Assembly (NCBI GenBank): GCA_947493885.1
Contig: CANLTE010000004.1
Location: forward strand, 62,001 to 126,000
DNA length: 64,000 bases
Direction of reading: 5' to 3'
From: an uncultured Maribacter sp.
Lineage (GTDB): Bacteria; Bacteroidota; Bacteroidia; Flavobacteriales; Flavobacteriaceae
In this document: piece by piece, positions 44,962 to 53,830 of the stretch
Position numbering within the stretch: position 1 is the first letter of the stretch
Layout of the letters: each line of letters begins with the position of its first letter
Position numbers and translations under genes: made by a program
The notes under the pieces: generated by a model
Databases searched by the model: none
Seen by the model: only the letters and a program-made list of their open reading frames with translations
What the model was told of the DNA's origin: nothing

Positions 44962-46800
44962 TTAAAATTTAATTATAATTTGAGTTTGAATATTTCTATT
45001 AGGCATAGGTCTAAATGCCATATTTTGATACGCTTTGTTGAAAAGGTTATTTGTCTTTAATCCAAATGTTATTTGTAACCCTGAAGTAAAATCAATCTTT
45101 CGTTCAATACCAATATTTGTAATCGTAAAACCAGGAAGAGAGCTACTTTCATCTGTAGTTGTAAATACCTCTCCTGTATAGAGCGTTTGTAAATAAGAAT
45201 TCCATTTTTTATGACTATAACTTAGATTGGATGTTATCTTATGCCTTGGTACATACATTAGTTGATTACTCGTTGACTGGTCTTCTGAAATTGTATAAGC
45301 ATATACCCCACTCCAATCAAAAAAGTGCTTACCAAACTTTTGACTAAAAATGAATTCAAATTCACCTCCGTATTGACGTGAACTTTCTACATTTATAGGA
45401 GCCCAAATACCATCTAACCTGGGCCGCCACTGTATTAAGTCTTTTGAAGAAATATAATAACCCACAACCTGCAATTGATAATTTGGTTTTTTAAAAATAT
45501 GCCCCCATTCCCCTTGTATTGAACTTTCAGGTAATAAATTTAAATTACCTCCAGGGCTCCAAAACAAATCATTAAAAGTTGGTATTCGGTAATTTCGAGA
45601 AGCGTTTAAAGTTGTAGTATAAAATTTTGTTAGATTATATTTACCCGTTACAGCAAACAAAAAAGGGCTGTCATAGGTTTTCACAAAATCTTGACGTAAA
45701 CTTACATCATATGAAATTTTGTTTGAGATTTCATGAGAAATTAAAACAGTACCAGAAGTAATAACCCTTTCATCAATCAATATTGAACTACCTTCTCCTT
45801 TGGTGTAATTATACTCTACAATTGCGTTTAACTTAACATCTCCTAAGTAATACTTAAAATCGTAGTTTAAAATGGTATTTTTAGCTTTCCCAAAGCTAAA
45901 TTCCGATATATTTTTATTTATAAAAAACTTATATTTTTCATATAAGTAAGCTACCTTTAATTTTCCCGAAAAATCTGCACTAAAATGATTCCACTCTAGT
46001 AACGACCGAGAGGTTGTACTTTTGTAATTGCTGTTTGAAGGCGCAGTTAAAGTTCCCGAAAAATTTCTATCTCCAAAATAGGTGTTATGAAACAATTTAA
46101 GCAAATGATTTTCACCTATAAAATGAGCCAAATTTGCGTTAACGTTATAGTTACTGAACTCTCCGTTTTTATTTTTTTGGTCCGTACCTAAATATTTGTA
46201 GTCATTATCGGATGCATTATAATTTACCCCTAAACCAAAGGTCCATTTTTTTGCACCATAAGATGATGTATAATTTACTTTTTGAGTATTAAAACTCCCA
46301 TATGATAGTAACAGCTCATTTTCTAAAGGTTGATTGAATTTTTGTTCATCATTTAAATGAATACTACCTCCAATGGCTCCACTTCCATACTGAACACTTC
46401 CTCCTCCACTTCTAACTAATATCTCATCATAATTTTCAGAGTTGATAGTGTTAAAATCGGTTTGGCCATTTAATTGGGAGTTTACTGGTATTCCATTCCA
46501 AATTACCGCTGTTTGTGATGCCGTGGTTCCCCTAAATGAAGGAGACGAAACCATACCATAACCATTTTCCTTAAAATAAATTGAGGTATTAAAACGCAAC
46601 GCATCTGTTAACGAAACACTATTTTTTTCGGTTAAAGTATCTTTTACTTTTTTAACTTTTACGCCATGGGTAAAAGCTTTTAATTTTGCATCAGTAAGCA
46701 CCGCCTCATCTAAAACAATAGTAGATTGCTTTTGAGCAAATGTTCCGGCTATTACACAAAATAGCACTAACAAAGAGAATATTTTTTCCTTACGTGTCAT
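44962..46800 (-). CDS. btuB: TonB-dependent cobalamin receptor (BtuB-like)
   Basis: A 612-residue outer-membrane receptor. The signal peptide ends near FAQK (about residue 24). There is no CarboxypepD_reg domain; the plug (about 50-150) follows with VSSPSFRGTTASQTAVIWNG and VRSGGGSVQYGSGAIGG. The barrel ends MPNRNIQTQIIIKF. The compact length, the upstream cobalamin riboswitch, the BtuG-like lipoprotein downstream and the divergent BtuFCD-like importer make B12 uptake the most likely role. Confidence 0.9.
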   Translation of the reverse strand: MTRKEKIFSLLVLFCVIAGTFAQKQSTIVLDEAVLTDAKLKAFTHGVKVKKVKDTLTEKNSVSLTDALRFNTSIYFKENGYGMVSSPSFRGTTASQTAVIWNGIPVNSQLNGQTDFNTINSENYDEILVRSGGGSVQYGSGAIGGSIHLNDEQKFNQPLENELLLSYGSFNTQKVNYTSSYGAKKWTFGLGVNYNASDNDYKYLGTDQKNKNGEFSNYNVNANLAHFIGENHLLKLFHNTYFGDRNFSGTLTAPSNSNYKSTTSRSLLEWNHFSADFSGKLKVAYLYEKYKFFINKNISEFSFGKAKNTILNYDFKYYLGDVKLNAIVEYNYTKGEGSSILIDERVITSGTVLISHEISNKISYDVSLRQDFVKTYDSPFLFAVTGKYNLTKFYTTTLNASRNYRIPTFNDLFWSPGGNLNLLPESSIQGEWGHIFKKPNYQLQVVGYYISSKDLIQWRPRLDGIWAPINVESSRQYGGEFEFIFSQKFGKHFFDWSGVYAYTISEDQSTSNQLMYVPRHKITSNLSYSHKKWNSYLQTLYTGEVFTTTDESSSLPGFTITNIGIERKIDFTSGLQITFGLKTNNLFNKAYQNMAFRPMPNRNIQTQIIIKF

Positions 46801-46845
46801 AATCTCGAAGACCTTTTACCCGAAAGTCTCAGAATTAATTTACGA

Positions 46846-47018
46846 ACCTGGCAGGTCTCCTGACTTGCGTACTATCATAAACCTTCCCACTTCAAAAAAG
46901 AAGCAGTGGCATGCTGAAGAATAATGATAGTCATTCAACCTAAGTTGAACTAAGCCTACAGTTGCGGGAACAGTTTCAGAATTTTCCATTCAAAAAATAG
47001 AATCACTGAATTCCCTTT
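46846..47018 (-). promoter_or_regulatory. Cobalamin riboswitch (adenosylcobalamin aptamer)
   Basis: Read on the minus strand: GGGAA with GTG, CCCGCAACTGTA, GCCACTG, GTGGGAAGG and the B12 box AGTCAGGAGACCTGCC (complement of 46850-46865), all in canonical order. It lies 50 bp upstream of the btuB start. No run of T residues follows, so regulation is more likely by sequestering the translation start than by termination. It controls the btuB-btuG-like transcript only. Confidence 0.93.
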
Positions 47019-47250
47019 TAATTTTACTGATACAGCGCAGTAAAAACCAAACTCGTGTCAAAATTAGTCTTTATTTTAATACCAATCACCAATTTTAAAT
47101 TAACTTTTTTGTTACTCCTTATGAATATTAATAATATAAATACGCTTATACAGACCCAAAAATAAATTAGAATTCTGTTTGCAAACATGACAATTACTAC
47201 CTTGCGCTAAATTTATTTTGATCGGATTTGTTTTTTATTCAATTGATGTT
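47019..47250. other. Divergent intergenic region with possible btuF promoter
   Basis: AT-rich. On the plus strand TTTG at 47178-47181 and TACCTTGC at 47198-47205 form an imperfect promoter for btuFCD. I find no second riboswitch on the plus strand. Confidence 0.4.
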
Positions 47251-48390
47251 ATGAAAAAACTTCTTTTTATTCTAATTTCTTTTTTATGCTTTGGTTGTAA
47301 AAAAACTATTGAGAAAAAAGTGGAAACTGCGGTAGTATCTGCCAATATTATGCATGCTAAAGGATTTTCGATAGACAAATTAAAATCTGGTATCAGTATT
47401 GTCAAAATTACTTCTCCATGGCCAAATGCTGAGGGCAGTTTTACTTATGCCCTTGTTCCTAAAAACATTCAGCATAAAGTAACAGTAAACAAAGGAAGTT
47501 ATGATGCCATTATTACTGTACCTATTGAAAAAATTGTAGTAACATCTACAACACATGTGCCTGCTTTAGAAGCACTAGGTGTTGAAAATACTTTAATTGG
47601 TTTTCCACAAACCGAATATATTTCTTCTGAAAAAACAAGAAAAAGAATTTCTGATGGAAAGGTTAAAGAGCTAGGAAACAATGAATTTATTAATACCGAA
47701 ATGGTAATTGCGCTTCAACCCAATGCAGTAATAGGTTTTGGTCTCAACAATAAAAATAAGGCTTACAACACCATTTCAAAATCTAACACACCAGTGCTTT
47801 ATAATGGAGAATGGACGGAAGAAACACCACTTGCCAAAGCAGAGTGGATTAAGTTTTTTGCGGCATTATATGCTTTAGAAAAAAAAGGTGACAGTATTTT
47901 TAACACTATTAAAACTAATTATTTGCAGGCTATATCGCTCGCAAAAAAAGCTACAAAAAAACCAACTATAATGTGTGGGGCAATGTTTAAAGATGTTTGG
48001 TACTTACCTGGTGGGAAAAGTTGGGCTGCTCAATTTTTAAAAGATGCCAACTCTACTTACCTATGGGCAGATAATAATAAAAATGGAAGTCTTGCTTTAG
48101 GATGGGAAAATGTTTTAGAAACCGCGCAAAACGCAGATTTTTGGTTATCTCCTTCCAATTTTAAAACTTATGAGGAGTTAAAAAATAACAGCCTGCACTA
48201 TGAGCAGTTTAAACCTTTTAAAGAAAAAAACATATATTCTTTCACAGGAACCACAGGCGAAACAGGTGGAATACTCTTTTTTGAACTAGCTCCTACAAGA
48301 CCAGATTTGGTATTGAAAGACCTTATTCATATTTTTCATCCAGAACTGTTACCTAATTATAAGTCTTTTTTTTACCAGCCTTTAAAATAA
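47251..48390 (+). CDS. btuF: BtuF-like B12 substrate-binding lipoprotein
   Basis: A 379-residue ABC importer substrate-binding protein of the cluster A-II type, with a lipobox FGC (C16). The domain has LVPKNIQHKVTV, VVTSTTHVPALEALGVENTLIGFPQTEYISS, and WLSPSNFKTYEELKN; it binds a corrinoid or iron chelate between two lobes. I chose ATG 47251 (MKKLLFILISF), which gives a canonical lipoprotein signal. The gene abuts btuC at 48390/48391. Confidence 0.85.
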   Translation: MKKLLFILISFLCFGCKKTIEKKVETAVVSANIMHAKGFSIDKLKSGISIVKITSPWPNAEGSFTYALVPKNIQHKVTVNKGSYDAIITVPIEKIVVTSTTHVPALEALGVENTLIGFPQTEYISSEKTRKRISDGKVKELGNNEFINTEMVIALQPNAVIGFGLNNKNKAYNTISKSNTPVLYNGEWTEETPLAKAEWIKFFAALYALEKKGDSIFNTIKTNYLQAISLAKKATKKPTIMCGAMFKDVWYLPGGKSWAAQFLKDANSTYLWADNNKNGSLALGWENVLETAQNADFWLSPSNFKTYEELKNNSLHYEQFKPFKEKNIYSFTGTTGETGGILFFELAPTRPDLVLKDLIHIFHPELLPNYKSFFYQPLK

Positions 48391-49422
48391 ATGAATACCA
48401 AAAATAAACATATAAAGCTCTTCGCAATATTATCATTTTTGTTAGTATTATTTTTATTCATTAATATATGTTTTGGTTCGGTTTCAATTCCTTTTAAAGA
48501 TACTTTAAATGCCTTATCAGGTATTAAAATAGAAAATGAATCTTGGAAATATATCATTTGGAACTATAGAGTACCTAAAGCCTTAACCGCAATATTAGCT
48601 GGTAGTGGACTAGCCTTAAGTGGTTTATTAATGCAAACACTATTTAGAAATCCGCTTGCAGGACCATTTGTTTTAGGAATAAGTTCTGGGGCTAGCCTTG
48701 GTGTAGCTTTGTTAATTATGGGCTCATCATTGTTGAGTAGCTTTTTCGCTTTTACTATAATGAGCAATTTTTCAATTGTTTTAGTAGCAAGTATTGGGAG
48801 TTTTGTTGTGCTAATGTCCGTAATGATTATTGCTTCTAAAGTTAAAGACACTATGACGCTTTTGATTATTGGACTAATGTTTGGAAGTCTTACTTCGGCT
48901 GTTGTAAGTGTTTTATCTTTTTTTTCAAATGCTGAAGAGTTACAACGATATGTTTACTGGTCATTTGGTAGCATTGGTGACCTATCATGGAATCAAGTTT
49001 TACTGCTTGCATGCTTAGTCACCTTAGGAGTTTTATTAAGTGTTTCAGCAATTAAAACTTTAAACGCAATGCTATTGGGTGAAAATTATGCCCGAAGCTT
49101 AGGGGTTGATATCAAAAAAAAACGATACGTAATTATTTCTGCAACTGGAATTTTAGCAGGAACAATTACTGCTTTTGCTGGCCCTATTGCATTCATCGGC
49201 TTAGCAGTACCACATTTAACACGGCAAATTTTTAATACAACGGACCATAAAGTTCTGGTTCCAGCCGTTTTAATTTATGGCGCTATTTTAATGCTTATTT
49301 GCGATAGTATTGCACAATTACCAACTTCGGCCAATGTTCTACCTATTAACGCAATTACCTCGCTTTTTGGGGCTCCAATTGTGATTTGGTTATTGGTCAG
49401 AAAAAGAAAAATGATTTTTTAA
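48391..49422 (+). CDS. btuC: BtuC-like ABC transporter permease (FecCD family)
   Basis: A 343-residue inner-membrane permease with about ten hydrophobic helices. Conserved FecCD features are RVPKALTAILAGSGLALSGLLMQTLFRNPLAGP, SGASLG, and GPIAFIGLAVPHLTRQIF. Two copies would form the channel with two ATPase subunits encoded immediately downstream. Its ATG directly follows the btuF stop. Last codons overlap the 5' end region of the ATPase only by spacing, not reading frame. Confidence 0.93.
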   Translation: MNTKNKHIKLFAILSFLLVLFLFINICFGSVSIPFKDTLNALSGIKIENESWKYIIWNYRVPKALTAILAGSGLALSGLLMQTLFRNPLAGPFVLGISSGASLGVALLIMGSSLLSSFFAFTIMSNFSIVLVASIGSFVVLMSVMIIASKVKDTMTLLIIGLMFGSLTSAVVSVLSFFSNAEELQRYVYWSFGSIGDLSWNQVLLLACLVTLGVLLSVSAIKTLNAMLLGENYARSLGVDIKKKRYVIISATGILAGTITAFAGPIAFIGLAVPHLTRQIFNTTDHKVLVPAVLIYGAILMLICDSIAQLPTSANVLPINAITSLFGAPIVIWLLVRKRKMIF

Positions 49423-49429
49423 AATCTAA

Positions 49430-50227
49430 GTTATAGAAACTAAAAATTCACATAACGTTTTTACAGCTCAAAACCTTCGAATTGGTTATGCTGATAAAGG
49501 AAAGCAAACTTTTATTGGCGATGTTATTAATTTTCAAGTTCAAAAAGGAGAACTTACTGCTATTGTTGGTATAAATGGTGTTGGAAAATCCACTCTTTTA
49601 AGAACATTAGGTAATATTCAAAAAAAGCTATCTGGTGAAATCTCTATAAATCAAAAACAGATTGGTAGTTATAGTGCTCAAGAGTTAGCTGTGAATGTAA
49701 GTCTGGTACTAACAGACCAGGTTGCGTCAAAAAACTTATCCGTAACCGAATTAGTTTCGCTTGGAAGACAACCCTACACCAATTGGTTAGGTACCCTTAC
49801 TCAAAAGGACATTTCAAAGATTGAATCCGCCATCAATATGGTTGATTTAATGGATTTAAAAAATCGAAAATGTTATCAACTTAGTGATGGCCAATTACAA
49901 CGTGCATTAATCGCTAGAGCTTTGGCCCAAGATACACCAATTATGCTGCTAGACGAACCTACTACTCACTTAGACTTGCACCATAAGGCAACAGTAATAA
50001 AGTTGCTAAAATCTATTGCAAATGAAACTAGTAAAACAATTTTATTTACCACCCATGAAATAGAGTTGGCAATCCAAATGTGTGACAAAATGTTGATTCT
50101 CAAAAAAAGCAACAATCAATTTGGGACACCTGAAAGTCTGATTACCAATGCTCATTTTGATAATTTATTTCCTTCAGAAACTATTGTTTTTGATTCTAAA
50201 ACCGGTTCATTTAGGGTTAAAAAGTAA
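49430..50227 (+). CDS. btuD: BtuD-like ABC ATPase lacking a conventional start codon
   Basis: ABC ATPase with Walker A GINGVGKST (starting near 49566), the signature-like LSDGQLQRALIARALA, Walker B IMLLDEPTTHLD, and the H-loop TTHEIE. Codons in frame from 49430 encode VIETKNSHNVFTAQNLRIG, the expected first strand, but the stop at 49427-49429 precedes any ATG, GTG or TTG. The first in-frame standard start is GTG 49691, inside the domain after Walker A. ATA at 49433 is the most likely alternative, or the gene has lost its start. It is required to power BtuCF. I give the open frame; the true start is uncertain. Confidence 0.75.
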   Translation, partial: VIETKNSHNVFTAQNLRIGYADKGKQTFIGDVINFQVQKGELTAIVGINGVGKSTLLRTLGNIQKKLSGEISINQKQIGSYSAQELAVNVSLVLTDQVASKNLSVTELVSLGRQPYTNWLGTLTQKDISKIESAINMVDLMDLKNRKCYQLSDGQLQRALIARALAQDTPIMLLDEPTTHLDLHHKATVIKLLKSIANETSKTILFTTHEIELAIQMCDKMLILKKSNNQFGTPESLITNAHFDNLFPSETIVFDSKTGSFRVKK

Positions 50228-50292
50228 CCAACCACCTTTTCACAATTAATTCTTAAAACCACTATCTTTACTTCCTATAAGCAAAGCTTCTA

Positions 50293-51627
50293 ATGAATCC
50301 ATATATTATATACTTATTAATTGGAATAATCTGTCTTACGTTTGGTTACTTTCTAGGCAATTATATTCAAAATCTAAAAACAAAATCAAGCCAAAGCGCT
50401 TTAGAAGAGCGTGAGAAACAACTTCAGAATAATCTAACCACAATGGAGTCTAAATTAATGGACGAAGTTGAACACAGAAATCATTTGTCGCAAGAAAAAG
50501 AACAGATGAGTAATCAAATTGTACGATATCAAGCTGACATAGAAAATCTTAGCCAAAAAAACACAGAGCAAAAACAAGAGGTTGAAAAACTTCAAGAAAA
50601 ATTCACCAAAGAATTTGAAAATTTAGCAAATAAGATTTTAGATGAAAAAAGCAATAAGTTTACTGAGCAAAATCAAAAAAATATAAAAAACATTCTTCAT
50701 CCACTTCAGGAAAAAATTCAGCTCTTTGAAAAGAAGGTAGAAGAAAGCCAAAAAGAAAATATTAGTATACACTCTGCTCTTAAAGAACAATTGCTAAATC
50801 TTCAAAATCAAAATTTAAAAATTACTCAAGAAGCCGAAAATTTAACCAAAGCATTAAAAGGAGATAGCAAAATGCAAGGGAATTGGGGAGAGCTAGTGTT
50901 AGAGCGGGTTTTAGAAAAATCTGGTTTAGAAAAAGATAGAGAGTACATTGTGCAACAAAGCTTCACCAGAGAAGATGGTAGTAGAGTACTGCCCGATGTT
51001 GTCATTAACCTGCCTGATGGCAAAAAAATGATTGTAGATTCTAAGGTGTCATTAACAGACTATGAACGCTACGTAAATGCTGAAGACGATTTAAAAGAAA
51101 AGTTTTTAAAGGATCATATCGCGTCATTACGAAAACATGTTGACCAGCTTTCGGCAAAAAAATATGAGGACTTATACGCCATGGAAAGCCCTGATTTTGT
51201 TTTAATGTTTGTTCCAATTGAGCCAGCTTTTGCGATTGCCATTAATACTGATGTTACGCTTTACAACAAAGCGTTTGAACAAAATATAGTAATTGTAACA
51301 CCCTCTACCCTATTGGCTACGCTACGTACAATTGATAGTATGTGGAATAACGAAAAACAACAGCGAAATGCTATTGAAATTGCCAGACAAGCGGGAGCTC
51401 TTTACGACAAATTTGAAGGTTTTGTGGGCGACCTTACCAAAGTTGGTAAAAAAATGGATGAAGCGAAATCTGAGTACAAAGGTGCAATGAATAAGCTGGT
51501 CGAAGGAAGGGGAAATATTATAGTTAGTATTGAAAAACTTAAAAAAATGGGTGCTAAGGCTAAAAAATCTATTCCGGACCCTATCTTGAAAAGAGCGGAA
51601 GATAGCGACCTTGAATCTCTAAATTAA
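50293..51627 (+). CDS. rmuC: DNA recombination protein RmuC
   Basis: A 444-residue protein with an N-terminal membrane anchor (residues 3-21), a long coiled coil (about 30-195, rich in Lys, Glu and Gln) and a C-terminal restriction-endonuclease-like domain with GNWGELVLERVLEKSGL, LPDVVINLPDGKKMIVDSKVSL and the DFVLMFVPIEPAF segment. RmuC limits inversions and rearrangements in E. coli; the exact biochemistry is unclear. It starts 65 bp after the btuD-like gene. Confidence 0.95.
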   Translation: MNPYIIYLLIGIICLTFGYFLGNYIQNLKTKSSQSALEEREKQLQNNLTTMESKLMDEVEHRNHLSQEKEQMSNQIVRYQADIENLSQKNTEQKQEVEKLQEKFTKEFENLANKILDEKSNKFTEQNQKNIKNILHPLQEKIQLFEKKVEESQKENISIHSALKEQLLNLQNQNLKITQEAENLTKALKGDSKMQGNWGELVLERVLEKSGLEKDREYIVQQSFTREDGSRVLPDVVINLPDGKKMIVDSKVSLTDYERYVNAEDDLKEKFLKDHIASLRKHVDQLSAKKYEDLYAMESPDFVLMFVPIEPAFAIAINTDVTLYNKAFEQNIVIVTPSTLLATLRTIDSMWNNEKQQRNAIEIARQAGALYDKFEGFVGDLTKVGKKMDEAKSEYKGAMNKLVEGRGNIIVSIEKLKKMGAKAKKSIPDPILKRAEDSDLESLN

Positions 51628-51638
51628 TATAAACAATA

Positions 51639-52004
51639 ATGAAAAAAATAATTGGAAGCGTTGTAATATTGCTCATTGCTGTTCTGGCAGGATATTATGC
51701 ATTTATTTATTATGTTCCTTACAGTGAAGGTGTTCGCTCTGGAGAGCTAATTAAAATAAGTAACAAAGGCGTACTTATTAAAACCTGGGAGGGCGAAATT
51801 AGTCAAGGTATCTCGGGTGCTCAAATTTTCACATTTTCGGTCTTAGATAAGGATAAAGAGGTCATCCAGAATTTAAAGAAGTATCAAGGCCAATATGTTA
51901 AGCTAGATTATGTAGAGCGTTATGACACATTTTTTTGGTTGGGCGATACCAAATATTTCATCACCAAAGTTAACAAAGAAAAGTCTCCCCATTTTAATAA
52001 ATAA
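51639..52004 (+). CDS. Conserved membrane-anchored protein of unknown function
   Basis: A 121-residue protein with one N-terminal transmembrane helix (about 5-24) and a beta-rich periplasmic domain with SGELIKISNKGVLIKTWEGEI and YVERYDTFFWLGDTKYFI. Close relatives are widespread in Flavobacteriaceae and are sometimes mislabelled 6-phosphogluconate dehydrogenase; there is no NAD-binding motif here. It is 11 bp after rmuC and 2 bp before the thioesterase gene, so probably in one transcript. Confidence 0.7.
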   Translation: MKKIIGSVVILLIAVLAGYYAFIYYVPYSEGVRSGELIKISNKGVLIKTWEGEISQGISGAQIFTFSVLDKDKEVIQNLKKYQGQYVKLDYVERYDTFFWLGDTKYFITKVNKEKSPHFNK

Positions 52005-52006
52005 AC

Positions 52007-52552
52007 ATGCAAAAATTTAAACACGTATCTGAATCTCAAGTATCTATTACAGAATTAATGCTGCCATCCCACTCCAATTTCAGCGGAAAAGTTCATGGTG
52101 GTCACATCTTAAACCTAATGGATCAAATAGCTTTTGCATGTGCATCTAAACATTCGCAATGTTATTGTGTAACAGCGTCTGTTAATAAAGTAGATTTCTT
52201 AAATCCCATTCAAGTAGGTGAACTTGTTACTCTTAAAGCGTCAATAAATTATACAGGAAGAACCTCAATGGTTGTTGGTGTTCGCGTAGAGTCTGAAAAT
52301 ATAACCACTGGTAAAAAAACACATTGTAACTCATCATATTTTACTATGGTGGCAAAAAAAGAAGATGGAAGCAACTCACAAATACCAGGTTTAATTATTG
52401 AAAACGAACAAGGGCTTCGTCGTTTTACCAGAAGCATAATTCGCAAAGAACAGTCTATAAAAAGAACTTCTAGATTTAGAGCTTCAGAATTTAAAATTGA
52501 AGAACATATTGCTTCTATTTCGTCTGAAAATGTCCAATTAAATATAAAGTAG
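52007..52552 (+). CDS. Acyl-CoA thioesterase (hotdog fold, YciA-like)
   Basis: A 181-residue hotdog-fold thioesterase that hydrolyses acyl-CoA. The family pattern is MLPSHSNFSGKVHGGHILNLMDQIAFACAS, where HGG and the following Asp (D near 45) are catalytic, then VDFLNPIQVGELVTLKASINYTG. It is the third gene of the rmuC cluster, with a 2-bp gap to the preceding gene. Physiological substrate chain length is unknown. Confidence 0.9.
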   Translation: MQKFKHVSESQVSITELMLPSHSNFSGKVHGGHILNLMDQIAFACASKHSQCYCVTASVNKVDFLNPIQVGELVTLKASINYTGRTSMVVGVRVESENITTGKKTHCNSSYFTMVAKKEDGSNSQIPGLIIENEQGLRRFTRSIIRKEQSIKRTSRFRASEFKIEEHIASISSENVQLNIK

Positions 52553-52585
52553 TTCATAAGCAATTACTGGTTTAATAAAGAACAA

Positions 52586-52936
52586 ATGCCAAAATCGCAA
52601 TACCGCGTATATGTCATTGAGCTTTCTAAAAGAGTATTTTCAGAAAACACTCGATTTAGAAATGCAAATCCTCAATTTAACGGTGCTCTACAATGTCTTT
52701 ACGTTGGTATGACCAGCAAGTCTCCTAAAGAGCGGTTTGAGCAACACAAAAAAGGTTATATCAACAAAAAAGGTCATAACCTCTCTTCTAACATCGTAAA
52801 AAAATATGGCTTGTATTTACGAGGTAGCCTTTTTAATCATATTTCTCCAGTTACCACGAGAACCGAAGCTTTAAAGTTGGAAGAGCAATTAGCTTTAGAA
52901 TTACGAAGAAAAGGTTATGCCGTTTGGTTTAACTAA
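52586..52936 (+). CDS. GIY-YIG-like nuclease-fold protein
   Basis: A 116-residue protein. YRVYVIEL near residues 6-13 and CLYVGMTSKSPKERFEQHKKG near 36-56 are the pattern of GIY-YIG domains (VYVIE for the first strand, YVG for YIG, R for the catalytic helix), and E82-like glutamate in TRTEALKLEEQLA is the expected metal ligand. The first GIY is degenerate (VYVI). It could be a small nuclease or inactive. Confidence 0.6.
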   Translation: MPKSQYRVYVIELSKRVFSENTRFRNANPQFNGALQCLYVGMTSKSPKERFEQHKKGYINKKGHNLSSNIVKKYGLYLRGSLFNHISPVTTRTEALKLEEQLALELRRKGYAVWFN

Positions 52937-52994
52937 AGGTACTTTTCGCTGAAAAAACACGTTATATATAGGTAATTTTAAATTATAACTAATT

Positions 52995-53774
52995 ATGAAA
53001 CAGTATTATGTACTTTTTACGCTACTACTTTTCACAATTTCTTGTTCTAAAAATGATACTGAACCTGTAACCGAAATAGAGCAACCAGAAAACGATTCTA
53101 GTTTTATTGACGCATTTAATGGTTCTGGCGATTTAGTTGATTACGAAACTAACAATGCCTCAGTTCTACCAGATGTAACTATGTTCTCGGGGAGGTATCA
53201 TGCGTCATTAACCGATAACATGGATAATAAAACGTTGCACTTTAATCAAGAGCAAGGTAGAATAGATGCAAAATTAGTTACATTTCCTTTTGAATTTATT
53301 GCTAGAAACATAGGTATTGGTACAATTGCTAATTCGCAAATCGCACCAGAACCAAATAATAATCCTTATATATTTTCAGGTATTCAAGTACATGTTAAAG
53401 ATTTTAATTCCATAAATTCATCACATGTTGTTGTTGGGCATAGAGGCCCAACAGGATATACTATTGAAGGAAAAAACACAGTAAACGGAAACTCATCCGT
53501 AAACGATATAGGAGCCAATACTGTTCCAAACGGAAAAGCTGATATAAAAATTGAAGGAGATAACAACCATACCCTAAAAGTATATTGGCAAACTCCAAAT
53601 ACATCAGGAAATACCTCCTCAGATAATTGGATTTTATATAATTCAACCGGTGATTTACCAGGAACAGCTCCTTTGTATGATAACGAAGTATATATTGGCC
53701 TAATTACATATGCCTTTGGGAATAATGGTGTTCCTTTTGTAGGAACTTGCGATGCTATTGAAATTATAAAATAA
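52995..53774 (+). CDS. Lipoprotein of unknown function, beta-rich
   Basis: A 259-residue lipoprotein with lipobox ISC (C17). The body contains many short beta strands, such as PYIFSGIQVHVKDFNSINSSHVVVGH and DNWILYNSTGDLPGTAPLYDNEVYIGLITYAFG, resembling carbohydrate-binding or concanavalin-type lectin folds, but I cannot name a family. It is transcribed alone. Its stop codon lies at the start of the next terminator. Confidence 0.55.
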   Translation: MKQYYVLFTLLLFTISCSKNDTEPVTEIEQPENDSSFIDAFNGSGDLVDYETNNASVLPDVTMFSGRYHASLTDNMDNKTLHFNQEQGRIDAKLVTFPFEFIARNIGIGTIANSQIAPEPNNNPYIFSGIQVHVKDFNSINSSHVVVGHRGPTGYTIEGKNTVNGNSSVNDIGANTVPNGKADIKIEGDNNHTLKVYWQTPNTSGNTSSDNWILYNSTGDLPGTAPLYDNEVYIGLITYAFGNNGVPFVGTCDAIEIIK

Positions 53775-53809
53775 AACTCCATTTTCGGTTAAATGAAAAT
53801 GGAGTTTTT
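53773..53809. terminator. Bidirectional terminator before carB
   Basis: AAAACTCCATTTTC / GAAAATGGAGTTTT, a 14-bp stem with an 8-nt loop, separates the lipoprotein gene and the convergent carB. It overlaps the lipoprotein stop. Confidence 0.88.
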
Positions 53810-53830
53810 GTTTTCTAGGATAGCGTATAT

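Noticed and set aside
49691..50227. A 178-residue truncated ATPase starting at GTG 49691
   Set aside because: The Walker A motif lies upstream in the same open frame, so the real protein extends to about 49430.
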